Assembly (NCBI GenBank): GCA_910586595.1
Contig: CAJUJB010000025.1
Coordinates: 1-37,232 of the forward strand
Origin: an uncultured Muribaculaceae bacterium
GTDB taxonomy: Bacteria; Bacteroidota; Bacteroidia; Bacteroidales; Muribaculaceae
DNA: 37,232 bases
Direction of reading: 5' to 3'
Under the pieces are notes generated by a model, which saw only the letters and a list, made by a program, of their open reading frames with translations, was not told the origin of the DNA and did not search any database. Each line of letters opens with the position of its first letter. Position 1 is the first letter of the stretch. This document shows positions 1-7,164 of this stretch, one piece after another. A program made the position numbers and the translations under genes.

Positions 1-50
<50 letters not shown>

Positions 51-75
51 AAGTGGTATTTTTTGTTTTGCGGTG

Positions 76-107
76 CAAAGTTAGGCACTTTATTTTGTTT
101 GACCAAA
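76..107 (-). promoter_or_regulatory. Bacteroidetes housekeeping promoter of the tRNA-Gly gene
   Basis: On the minus strand a -33 box TTTG (plus 104-107) is followed after exactly 20 bases by TAACTTTG (plus 76-83), a perfect TAnnTTTG -7 box. Transcription would begin about 20 bases before the tRNA 5' end at 50. Just upstream is an A/T-rich stretch with a 12-bp perfect tandem duplication (111-122 and 123-134). Confidence 0.8.
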
Positions 108-163
108 TTTTTTTGAAGAAAATTTTGAAGAAAATTTAATTAAATTCGAAAGGTAGTTAATAT

Positions 164-1129
164 TCAATTCATTAAGAGCTCAGGACTCAGCCTGCGGATT
201 TTACCATTTGATGTGCGTGGAAGACTTGCTATGCCTAAAAATAGTTTTGGCACTCTTCTATGATCCGACACGATTGCACGAATTTTAGCCTCTATGTCTG
301 CTCTAACATCCTCCGAGCCCTCATAAACCAAGGCAACGGCTTCTCCCCATTTATCATCCTTAACTCCGCAGACGTAGTACGGTCGGTTACTCATCGCTGG
401 CAAGTATAATGACTCCAGTTCTTCAGGAAAAAGCTTGATTCCGGCAGAATTTATCACACCATCTGCCCTGCCTCGCCATTTAAATGATGTGGGCGACAGC
501 AGTTCTATCACATCATTCGTCTGAAGTCGGCCAAATGAAAAAGCTGGTGCGACTATGCAAAGTCGGTTTTCCGTATCCACAGAGAATTTAATTCCTGGCA
601 TAGCGGTATATACTCTGTCTTCATCTTTTCCATTTGCCAATGCCACATGACTGCAAGTCTCAGTCATGCCATAACTGATGAAAACGTTGTAACCCAAGTT
701 TACCAGGCGTTGACAATCTGCATGAGTAGGGGCTGCCCCTCCAATCAGAAGATTCTCAACACGACTGGCATATTCAGGATGCTCAATAAAATTATTGATC
801 TGAGATGGAACAATAGCCAATAGGTCTATCTTATTTATTGATTCATCCAACGCAATGCGGTTGCTCACAGGTAGATGAATTAATCGGCAGCCAGCTTCCA
901 CAGAGCGTACAACCATCATTTTTCCGGCAATATAGTCTGTGGATAGGGGGATTGCAAGACAAGAATGTGAGTCTATGCAAAAGAACTGGTTGGTTGCCCG
1001 GGCAGACGCCCTCATATCTGATTTTAGAAGATATATTGACTTGGGGCGACCAGTGGAGCCAGATGTATGAGCCTCTACATAGTCTTTGTCATTATTCCAT
1101 TCCTCTAAGAACTCAGTTAATTTCTCCAT
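164..1129 (-). CDS. menE: o-succinylbenzoate--CoA ligase (MenE), short Bacteroidales form
   Basis: This adenylate-forming (ANL superfamily) ligase activates o-succinylbenzoate with ATP and CoA in menaquinone synthesis, in the cytoplasm. Visible motifs are the P-loop HTSGSTGRPKS near residue 21, the SYGMTET motif (A5) in mid-protein, the hinge region GRADGVINSAGIKLFPEELE, and a C-terminal SNGKIRR holding the adenylation lysine. At about 321 aa it lacks most of the N-terminal region of the roughly 450-aa enterobacterial enzyme. An open frame extends to a TTG at 1153, but the ATG at 1129 (MEKLTEF) is preferred; it overlaps the end of menC by 13 bases, implying translational coupling. MenC directly upstream supports MenE over other acyl-CoA ligases. 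Confidence 0.88.
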   Translation of the reverse strand: MEKLTEFLEEWNNDKDYVEAHTSGSTGRPKSIYLLKSDMRASARATNQFFCIDSHSCLAIPLSTDYIAGKMMVVRSVEAGCRLIHLPVSNRIALDESINKIDLLAIVPSQINNFIEHPEYASRVENLLIGGAAPTHADCQRLVNLGYNVFISYGMTETCSHVALANGKDEDRVYTAMPGIKFSVDTENRLCIVAPAFSFGRLQTNDVIELLSPTSFKWRGRADGVINSAGIKLFPEELESLYLPAMSNRPYYVCGVKDDKWGEAVALVYEGSEDVRADIEAKIRAIVSDHRRVPKLFLGIASLPRTSNGKIRRLSPELLMN

Positions 1130-2145
1130 GGCATGTCTGATGGGAATTGCCAAGTGCCATTGGCGTTATAAAACAAAGATTCTCCGCGCATTTCCAGTGG
1201 TGAGGGCACATTATTATGATAAAGTTGCCCGGTACCTAAACCCTGTGGAATCTCCACGCCCTTTGAAGATACCCAGGCCGCTATAGCAGCCAATCCTATA
1301 TTTGACTCGAGGGCTGAGGTGCACCACCATCCGATTCCAAGCTTGTGGGCTATGTCGATATAATTATCAGCAGCCGCAAAGCCTCCGCATAATGAAGGCT
1401 TAAGAATCAGATACTGAGGATTGATATATTCCACCAATTCTTTTGCCGCATTATACGTGCGTGTACCTATAAGCTCTTCGTCAAGACCGATAGGAATCGG
1501 ACTCTGCCGGCATATACTTGCCATTTCGCAAGTCTGCCCAGCCTTAATAGGTTGTTCCAGCGAGTGTATTGAGTATGATGAGAGTATGTCGAGCTTACGC
1601 ATGGCATCCTCTGGAGAGAAACTGCCATTGGCATCTAATCGCAATTCAAGCGTAGAAGGGGAATATCTTTGCCTGATTGACTTCAGCAAGTCAACTTCGT
1701 CTTCAAAAGATATGCCTCCAATTTTTAATTTGAGGACTCTGAATCCGTTCTCTAATTTTTCATCGATTCTTCGGGCCATAGTCGCCTTATCGCCCATCCA
1801 TATTAGTCCATTTGTCGCAATCCCTCTCCTGCCTTCGATCCATGGTTGAGATGGATTGATTCGTTTAAAGGCCGTTTCGAATCCAAATTTAATCGAGCTA
1901 TCTGCATTCACGAGGGCATCCTCCGGGCGCTGGCATGCTAAAGAGAGCTTTTCTTCATAATCTGGTTTATCTTCTTCAGATAGACCGCGGAAGAGTGCAC
2001 ACTCCCCTATCCCAAGTGTTGTCGCAGGATCCGAAGAGTCGAATAAACGAATAAAATATGTATCTTTATCAAACATCGAAGCCCGTGAAGTTCGCGCTTC
2101 GAACCGGAATAATAGCCTGTAAGGGCTCCATTGCGCTTTCAGCAT
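1117..2145 (-). CDS. menC: o-succinylbenzoate synthase (MenC), enolase superfamily
   Basis: MenC dehydrates SHCHC to o-succinylbenzoate in menaquinone synthesis. The 342-aa product shows the superfamily active-site set in order: LKLKIGG with catalytic Lys141, metal ligands Asp171 (LRLDANG), Glu197 (LEQPI) and Asp222 (LDEEL), and Lys249 (LILKPSLCGG) on the opposite face. The N-terminal capping domain is about residues 1-110. The pairing with menE separates it from muconate cycloisomerases and dipeptide epimerases. The other men genes are not here, so the pathway is split over at least two loci. The gene starts divergently from the rluA-family gene, with its own promoter in the 76-base gap. Confidence 0.9.
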   Translation of the reverse strand: MLKAQWSPYRLLFRFEARTSRASMFDKDTYFIRLFDSSDPATTLGIGECALFRGLSEEDKPDYEEKLSLACQRPEDALVNADSSIKFGFETAFKRINPSQPWIEGRRGIATNGLIWMGDKATMARRIDEKLENGFRVLKLKIGGISFEDEVDLLKSIRQRYSPSTLELRLDANGSFSPEDAMRKLDILSSYSIHSLEQPIKAGQTCEMASICRQSPIPIGLDEELIGTRTYNAAKELVEYINPQYLILKPSLCGGFAAADNYIDIAHKLGIGWWCTSALESNIGLAAIAAWVSSKGVEIPQGLGTGQLYHNNVPSPLEMRGESLFYNANGTWQFPSDMPWRN

Positions 2146-2164
2146 AACAGGTGTTTTAGGGTCG

Positions 2165-2172
2165 CAAAGTTA
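2165..2172 (-). promoter_or_regulatory. -7 box of the menC-menE promoter
   Basis: The minus strand reads TAACTTTG, a perfect TAnnTTTG, about 20 bases upstream of the menC ATG. The expected -33 position (around plus 2193-2196) reads TTAG rather than TTTG, so the upstream element is degenerate. It overlaps the divergent promoter region of the next gene. Confidence 0.6.
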
Positions 2173-2193
2173 AGAAATTTGAAGAATAATGAC

Positions 2194-2201
2194 TAATTTT
2201 G
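2194..2201 (+). promoter_or_regulatory. candidate -7 box for the rluA-family/fmt operon
   Basis: TAATTTTG fits TAnnTTTG and lies 20 bases before the preferred ATG at 2222. No TTTG occurs at the right spacing upstream (the nearest, 2178-2181, is only 12 bases away), so only the -7 element is supported. Confidence 0.45.
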
Positions 2202-2221
2202 CATTTATAAATTTATCACGG

Positions 2222-2917
2222 ATGAAGATACTCTACGAGGACAACCATATTATTATCGTCAATAAAGCTGCCGGAGAAATCGTTCAAGGCGACAAGACTG
2301 GCGACGAACCTCTGGTCGAAACTATAAAGAAATATATCAAAGAGAGAGATTCAAAGCCCGGTCAAGTGTTCTTGGGTGTAGTTCATCGTCTCGACCGTCC
2401 GGTGAGCGGTGTTGTGGTTTTTGCCAAGACATCTAAAGCTCTAAGCAGGTTGAACGCCATGTTTGCAACTCGTGATGTTCATAAGACCTACTGGGCCATA
2501 ACTCGAAATCGCCCGCAAGAGCAATCTGCCATACTCACCCATTATATTACTTCCGTAGAACGCAATAATAAATCATATGCCTCCCTCACTCCAAAATCCG
2601 GATCAAAGGAGGCTCGACTTGAATATAGGCTCATTGCATCGTCAGATCGATATTGTTTGCTCGAGGTTAATCTTATGACTGGCCGCAAGCATCAGATTCG
2701 GGTACAATTATCAAGCATTGGCTGTCCGGTGAAAGGAGACTTGAAATATGGAGATAAACGGAGTAATCCTGACGGTAGCATTTCCCTCCATGCTCGTCGA
2801 GTAAGATTTATTCACCCTGTATCAAAAAAAGAAATTGACATAACCGCACCGGTTCCTGAAGGCGACAATCTGTGGGTTGCTTTGGAAACCGCGGCAGAAA
2901 CTTCAACTTTTGAATGA
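2222..2917 (+). CDS. RluA-family RNA pseudouridine synthase
   Basis: The product isomerises uridines in RNA (rRNA or tRNA), in the cytoplasm. The family signature GVVHRLDRPVSGVVVFAKT is present, with the catalytic Asp at residue 58. The conserved LMTGRKHQIRVQLS motif (motif III) and the C-terminal strand carrying LHARRVRFIHP follow. No S4 domain is seen; at about 231 aa it is of the RluA/RluE-like short type. The open frame extends to an ATG at 2189, but that start would place the -7-like TAATTTTG inside the gene, and MKILYEDNHIIIVNK at 2222 is the usual family N-terminus. The stop overlaps the fmt start as ATGA. The target nucleotide cannot be told from sequence. Confidence 0.88.
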   Translation: MKILYEDNHIIIVNKAAGEIVQGDKTGDEPLVETIKKYIKERDSKPGQVFLGVVHRLDRPVSGVVVFAKTSKALSRLNAMFATRDVHKTYWAITRNRPQEQSAILTHYITSVERNNKSYASLTPKSGSKEARLEYRLIASSDRYCLLEVNLMTGRKHQIRVQLSSIGCPVKGDLKYGDKRSNPDGSISLHARRVRFIHPVSKKEIDITAPVPEGDNLWVALETAAETSTFE

Positions 2918-3900
2918 CAAAAGAAGATCTTAAAATTGTTTTTTTCGGCACCCCTGAGTTTGCCGTTGAAAGTCTTGATGCCCTTGTGAAGGGCGGCTAT
3001 AATGTTGCCGCTGTAGTGACAATGCCCGACAAGGCGGCCGGACGTGGCCAGAAACTCAGTCAATCAGCCGTAAAAAAATATGCTCTGGAGCACTCGCTCC
3101 CGGTTCTGCAGCCCGTGAAGTTGAAGGATGAAGACTTCGTCAGAGATCTTAGGGAAATCAATGCAGATCTGTTCATCGTTATTGCATTCCGCATGTTGCC
3201 CGAAGTCGTTTGGGCAATGCCGCCTCTGGGCACCTTTAATCTTCATGCATCCCTCTTGCCGAGATATAGAGGAGCTGCCCCGATCAATCGGGCTGTAATG
3301 AACGGAGACACAGAGACGGGAGTCACTACATTTTTCCTCAAGCATGAAATTGATACCGGAGATATAATAAGTCGTGAACGTATCGAAATTGGCCCTGATG
3401 AAGATGCTGGTTCTGTTCATGATCGGCTTATGACTTTAGGTGCGGCACTGACGGTTGACACTGTCAATCATATTATCACAGGAGATCTCACCACCACTCC
3501 GCAGGACGCGTTAGCGGGTGATTGTGCTCCGACGCCGGCCCCCAAAATCTTTAAGGAAGATTGCCGCATCGATTGGGCGTGGACATCCTCGCGCGTCCAC
3601 AATCATGTACGTGGGCTCGCACCCTATCCGGCAGGTTGGACAGGTTTGTCTTTCGCAGGGCCCGGGTCAGAAGCCGAGAGTACGGTTAAAGTTCTTAAGA
3701 CGGCTTGTGATGAACAGGCACCGTCTCTACGCCCTGGAGAACTCCAACTGGTGGGTAAACACGCGTATGTGGGCACAGGTAATGGCTCGTCCTTAAGGCT
3801 GGTTAGTGTCCAGCCCGCAGGCAAGCGCCCGATGGATGGGGCTGACTTTCTCCGCGGCCTCAGGCCTGGAGAAAATGGGCGTCAACCATACTTCATATGA
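2914..3900 (+). CDS. fmt: methionyl-tRNA formyltransferase
   Basis: Fmt formylates initiator Met-tRNA from 10-formyl-THF, for translation initiation. The 328-aa length is normal. The N-terminal Rossmann fold begins IVFFGTPEFAVESL. The catalytic set is in place: Asn109 and His111 in FNLHASLLPRYRGAAPI, and Asp147 in HEIDTGDII. The C-terminal OB-like tRNA-binding domain follows from about residue 210, with the KIFKEDCRIDW and HNHVRGLAPYPAGW motifs. It is translationally coupled to the upstream pseudouridine synthase, making a two-gene translation/RNA-modification operon. The 219 bases after the stop hold only an imperfect -7-like TAACTTTA (3963-3970) and no clear terminator. Confidence 0.95.
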   Translation: MTKEDLKIVFFGTPEFAVESLDALVKGGYNVAAVVTMPDKAAGRGQKLSQSAVKKYALEHSLPVLQPVKLKDEDFVRDLREINADLFIVIAFRMLPEVVWAMPPLGTFNLHASLLPRYRGAAPINRAVMNGDTETGVTTFFLKHEIDTGDIISRERIEIGPDEDAGSVHDRLMTLGAALTVDTVNHIITGDLTTTPQDALAGDCAPTPAPKIFKEDCRIDWAWTSSRVHNHVRGLAPYPAGWTGLSFAGPGSEAESTVKVLKTACDEQAPSLRPGELQLVGKHAYVGTGNGSSLRLVSVQPAGKRPMDGADFLRGLRPGENGRQPYFI

Positions 3901-4119
3901 GTTGTTAACACTCTTTTGTAAAAATTTCAACATAAGCAATGCCCTATCCGCTCAAAAATGTGTAACTTTACGCCTAAAACCGGAGAGGCTCCTTCCATGC
4001 AGTTTATCCGAATGAACATTAGACGTCTTCATTTGTTAAAATTTTAAATAGGATTTGACACTCGTGCTCATCTGCCCCTGCGCCCAGTCCTTGAAAAGTT
4101 TAACTTAAAAGACAGAATT

Positions 4120-4386
4120 ATGAGCGATTACAACATTCCAACCCCTGAAGAACGCCGCCGTCAGCGTCTTGAAGAAAATGACGGACGTGGAGTTAAACCC
4201 AACCAGGTCATGAGTACTATTTTCGGTATCATCATGATTATTATCTATGTAGGCATGGGTGTGCTCTTGCTGATCAATTTCTTCAATTGGAACAGCGATT
4301 GGGCATGGACACGCTATATTGTTGGAGTCGTATTAGTTATTTACGGTCTTTGGCGTGCTTACAGGCAAGTAAAAGGCATTGACTAA
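4120..4386 (+). CDS. small two-helix inner-membrane protein, function unknown
   Basis: An 88-aa protein with a charged N-terminal cytoplasmic stretch (EERRRQRLEENDGRGVKP) and two hydrophobic segments, about residues 30-53 and 64-80, ending in a basic tail. I recognise no catalytic motif. It stands 12 bases before the PstS-like lipoprotein gene and so probably belongs to the same transcript. In Bacteroidales, as I recall, PstS-like plus TPR gene pairs tend to follow ExbB/ExbD/TonB-type energy-transducing genes with a small membrane protein like this one. That context cannot be confirmed, because no exb or tonB gene lies next to it. Confidence 0.75.
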   Translation: MSDYNIPTPEERRRQRLEENDGRGVKPNQVMSTIFGIIMIIIYVGMGVLLLINFFNWNSDWAWTRYIVGVVLVIYGLWRAYRQVKGID

Positions 4387-4398
4387 ATTGAATTGCAA

Positions 4399-5415
4399 AT
4401 GAGCACATATAATTCGTATATCACCGCTGCCGCCGTGGCTCTTTCTTTGAGCTTCGGCGCAGTTTCGTGCATGAAGTATGAGAAAGATCCGCACTCCTCT
4501 ACTTCCGGTACAACCACCATGGTATGTGATAACTCTTTTGAAAACATTTTCAAGCAGGAGGTCGATGTCTTTGAATATCAGTACCCGGATGCACATATTT
4601 TGGTACGATATGGCACACAGACCGAGGCATTTGACTCTCTTTTCAGCCTTAATACACGTAGCATTGTGGTTAGCAGGGATATTACCCCTGAAGAAAAACG
4701 TGCTTTGAAGGCTAAATATAAGAAGGAAAGAGGAGCTAATGTAAATGTCCGTTCTTCAAAGATTGCTGTGGATGCTGTGGCTTTCATTGTTAATCCACAG
4801 AATACATGTGAGAAACTCACTGTAAGGGAACTTGGAGATATTCTCTCGGGAGAATCGCCTCAATGGAACGATCTTGAGCCTTCCAAGCTCGGAGCTATAA
4901 AAGTCGTGCTTGACCAGACAGGTTCCTCATTGGCAACCTTCCTTAGCGATTCATTGCTTCAAGGACGCCCCCTTGGCCCTAATGTTTTCGCTGCTGGCTC
5001 AGTACCCGAAGTATTCAAGATTGTTGAGCAAAATCCGAATGCGATCGGAGTGCTCGGGGTAAGCTGGATTACTTCAGATATGGATTCGGCTGATATGAGC
5101 CGCGAAGAACTCGCCGAAAGCGTGCTTACTGATGGTGCGGTAATGGGTGCCACCCTCACTCAACGCGTTAAAGTTTTGAAAGTTAACCGTGATAATGAGG
5201 TGACAGCATACAAGCCTTACCAACAATATATTTTTGACGGTTCCTACCCTCTCTTCCGTCAGATTTACATGATTACAACTGCCTCAACTTCTAATGTCGC
5301 CGGAGGATTCTATTCTTTCGTAACTGGCCCTATCGGACAGAAGATAATCATGAAGACTGGTATTCTCCCCGCAAAGGTGAGCATACAGCAGGTTGAGCTT
5401 CCTGAACGTCAGTAA
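4399..5415 (+). CDS. PstS-like substrate-binding lipoprotein
   Basis: Predicted periplasmic lipoprotein of the phosphate-binding (PBP-like, PstS) fold. The N-terminus MSTYNSYITAAAVALSLSFGAVSC is a lipoprotein signal ending in AVSC. The mature part contains VDAVAFIVNPQNTCEKLTVREL and GDILSGESPQWNDL, the typical PstS pattern around the first ligand loop, then DQTGSSLATFL where PstS proteins carry a Ser/Thr-rich phosphate loop, and IGVLGVSWI. An in-frame TTG at 4393 adds two residues; ATG 4399 is preferred. There are no pstCAB permease/ATPase genes beside it, so a role in ABC phosphate import is not supported. It sits between a membrane protein and a TPR protein, suggesting a scaffold or envelope role. 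Confidence 0.82.
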   Translation: MSTYNSYITAAAVALSLSFGAVSCMKYEKDPHSSTSGTTTMVCDNSFENIFKQEVDVFEYQYPDAHILVRYGTQTEAFDSLFSLNTRSIVVSRDITPEEKRALKAKYKKERGANVNVRSSKIAVDAVAFIVNPQNTCEKLTVRELGDILSGESPQWNDLEPSKLGAIKVVLDQTGSSLATFLSDSLLQGRPLGPNVFAAGSVPEVFKIVEQNPNAIGVLGVSWITSDMDSADMSREELAESVLTDGAVMGATLTQRVKVLKVNRDNEVTAYKPYQQYIFDGSYPLFRQIYMITTASTSNVAGGFYSFVTGPIGQKIIMKTGILPAKVSIQQVELPERQ

Positions 5416-5470
5416 TCTCAACCATTCTATCAGGAAAAAGTAATATTAATATAACCAGAAAATACAAATA

Positions 5471-7090
5471 ATGAAGAAAACAGTTTTCTTGTCCTTGCTT
5501 CTGGCTGGAGGCCTTTTGGCTTCCGCCCAGACTCAGGGCTACAAAGACGGTATCGAGTATTATAAAGCAGGTCAGTACGACAATGCGCGCACAATCCTCG
5601 AGCGTACCCTCAACGACGCCTCAACAGATAAATCTCTTGCTAACTACTATCTCGGTCAGGTAGCACTGAATCAAGGCGACAAGGCTGCTGCCAAGTCATA
5701 CTTCGAAAAAGGTCTCTCTATTGATGGCGACAATGCTTACAACTATGTAGGTATCGGTGCACTTGATCTTCTCAACGGTCAGGAGAGCGAGGCTGCCAAC
5801 CAATTCAAGAAGGCTCAGGGTCTTGCCAAGAAAAATGCAGAAGTCTCTGTAGCTATTGCTCGTGCGTATTACAATGCCGATCCGGTTAAATATGCAAAAG
5901 AGATTCAGAAGAATATTGACAAGGCTCGTAAAGATTCAAAAAACCAGGATCCTTCTATTTACGTGCTCGAAGGTGACATGCTCATGGATGCTCAGGACTT
6001 CGGTGCTGCGGCTGCCCGTTACGAAAATGCCATCGTCAACGACCCCTCTAACTCTGAAGGCTACGTTAAGTATGCTAACGCTTACTTTAATGTAAACAAG
6101 AATTACGGTATCCAGAAACTTGAGGAACTCCTCAAGCAGCAGCCAAACTCTGCAATGGCTCAGCGAGAACTTGCCGAGAAATACTTCCTCGCAGACCACT
6201 GGAAAAAAGCTTCCGATCTCTACGGCAAGTACATCCAGAATCCTAACCACTTCCCGGAAGATAAGGCTCGTTACGCCGTTCTTCTCTATTGGGGTGAAAA
6301 ATATCCCGAGTCTCTCGGTGTGGCTAATGAAATTCTTGCAAATGATCCGTCGAACTTCGTTATGCAGCGCGTACGTGTTCTCGACCAGACTGCAATGAAA
6401 GACTATTCAGCCGCAGTTGAAAGCGCAAAGAAATTCTTTGAGTCAAATCCCGATGGTAACTTCAACACCAATGACTACATGACATATGCAGAGGCTCTTA
6501 CCGGCGTTGGCCAGGATTCTCTTGCTGTTGTTCAGTATGAAATTGCAGCTGAGCGTGATCCTAAGAACGGCGATTTGCTCAAGAACCTTTCGACCATCTA
6601 CTCACAGAACAAAGAGTATACCAAATCTGCTGAAGCATACGATGCTTATCTTCAGCTTCAGGAGAACCCCTCTCTCAACGACTTCTTCGGAATGTCTGGT
6701 CGATATCTTAACGCTGCCGTTAACGCTGCCGACACCGTTCAGGCTAAAGAACTCGCTGCCCGTGGTCTCGACTATGTAGGCCGTGTAATCGAGCGTGCAG
6801 AGCCTAATCCTCTCTTCTATCAGCGTCAGGGCCGTCTCTACATCGCTGCCAACGAAAAGAAACCCGATGCCGATGCGATTGCAGCTTACGACAAGATGCT
6901 CGAGCTCCTCAATGCAGATCCTGAGAATATGAATCCTGCTAACGAGAACAATGCCCTCGACATGTACCGCGAAGCTTATGCCTTCGAGATTATGTACTAC
7001 GCTAACTTCAATATCGATAAAGACAAGCAGGCCTATTTCACCGAGAAGTTCAACACTGTTAAAGATCTTCTCACTCCCAAGGCTGAATAA
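5471..7090 (+). CDS. secreted tetratricopeptide-repeat protein
   Basis: A 539-aa protein with a classical signal peptide (MKKTVFLSLLLAGGLLASAQ, cleavage near residue 20) and TPR-type helix pairs over almost all the mature length, for example LANYYLGQVALNQGDKAAA, YVKYANAYFNVNKNYG and LLKNLSTIYSQNKEYTKSA. No enzymatic domain is visible, so it is probably a periplasmic or outer-membrane-associated scaffold. It is the last gene of the small membrane protein/PstS-like/TPR unit, 55 bases after the preceding stop, and is followed by a strong terminator. Codon choice is strongly biased (GCT, CTC, AAG), hinting at high expression. Confidence 0.88.
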   Translation: MKKTVFLSLLLAGGLLASAQTQGYKDGIEYYKAGQYDNARTILERTLNDASTDKSLANYYLGQVALNQGDKAAAKSYFEKGLSIDGDNAYNYVGIGALDLLNGQESEAANQFKKAQGLAKKNAEVSVAIARAYYNADPVKYAKEIQKNIDKARKDSKNQDPSIYVLEGDMLMDAQDFGAAAARYENAIVNDPSNSEGYVKYANAYFNVNKNYGIQKLEELLKQQPNSAMAQRELAEKYFLADHWKKASDLYGKYIQNPNHFPEDKARYAVLLYWGEKYPESLGVANEILANDPSNFVMQRVRVLDQTAMKDYSAAVESAKKFFESNPDGNFNTNDYMTYAEALTGVGQDSLAVVQYEIAAERDPKNGDLLKNLSTIYSQNKEYTKSAEAYDAYLQLQENPSLNDFFGMSGRYLNAAVNAADTVQAKELAARGLDYVGRVIERAEPNPLFYQRQGRLYIAANEKKPDADAIAAYDKMLELLNADPENMNPANENNALDMYREAYAFEIMYYANFNIDKDKQAYFTEKFNTVKDLLTPKAE

Positions 7091-7108
7091 GTCTGATTCA
7101 AATATCCC

Positions 7109-7150
7109 GCAGGGACGCGGCCAATTCAGGCCGCGCCCCTGCTGTTTTCT
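7109..7150 (+). terminator. rho-independent terminator after the TPR gene
   Basis: Arms GCAGGGACGCGGCC (7109-7122) and GGCCGCGCCCCTGC (7129-7142) form a 14-bp stem with one A-C mismatch and a 6-base loop, followed by TGTTTTCT. It ends only about 22 bases before the rarA ATG. Confidence 0.85.
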
Positions 7151-7164
7151 AAAATTCCATTAGT

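Noticed and set aside
1130..1153. TTG start extending menE by 8 codons
   Set aside because: It would increase the overlap with menC, and an ATG with the normal family N-terminus exists at 1129.
2189..2221. Upstream ATG extending the RluA-family gene by 11 codons
   Set aside because: The extra sequence contains a TAATTTTG promoter-like box, and family members begin close to the KILYEDNHI segment.
3963..3970. TAACTTTA as promoter of the small membrane protein/PstS/TPR unit
   Set aside because: The last base deviates from TAnnTTTG and no TTTG is found 20 bases upstream; the start codon is about 150 bases away. Left as unproven.
4032..4057. TTTG ... TAGGATTTG as a promoter before the small membrane protein
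   Set aside because: The -7-like box has an extra base and the spacer is 13 instead of about 20 bases.
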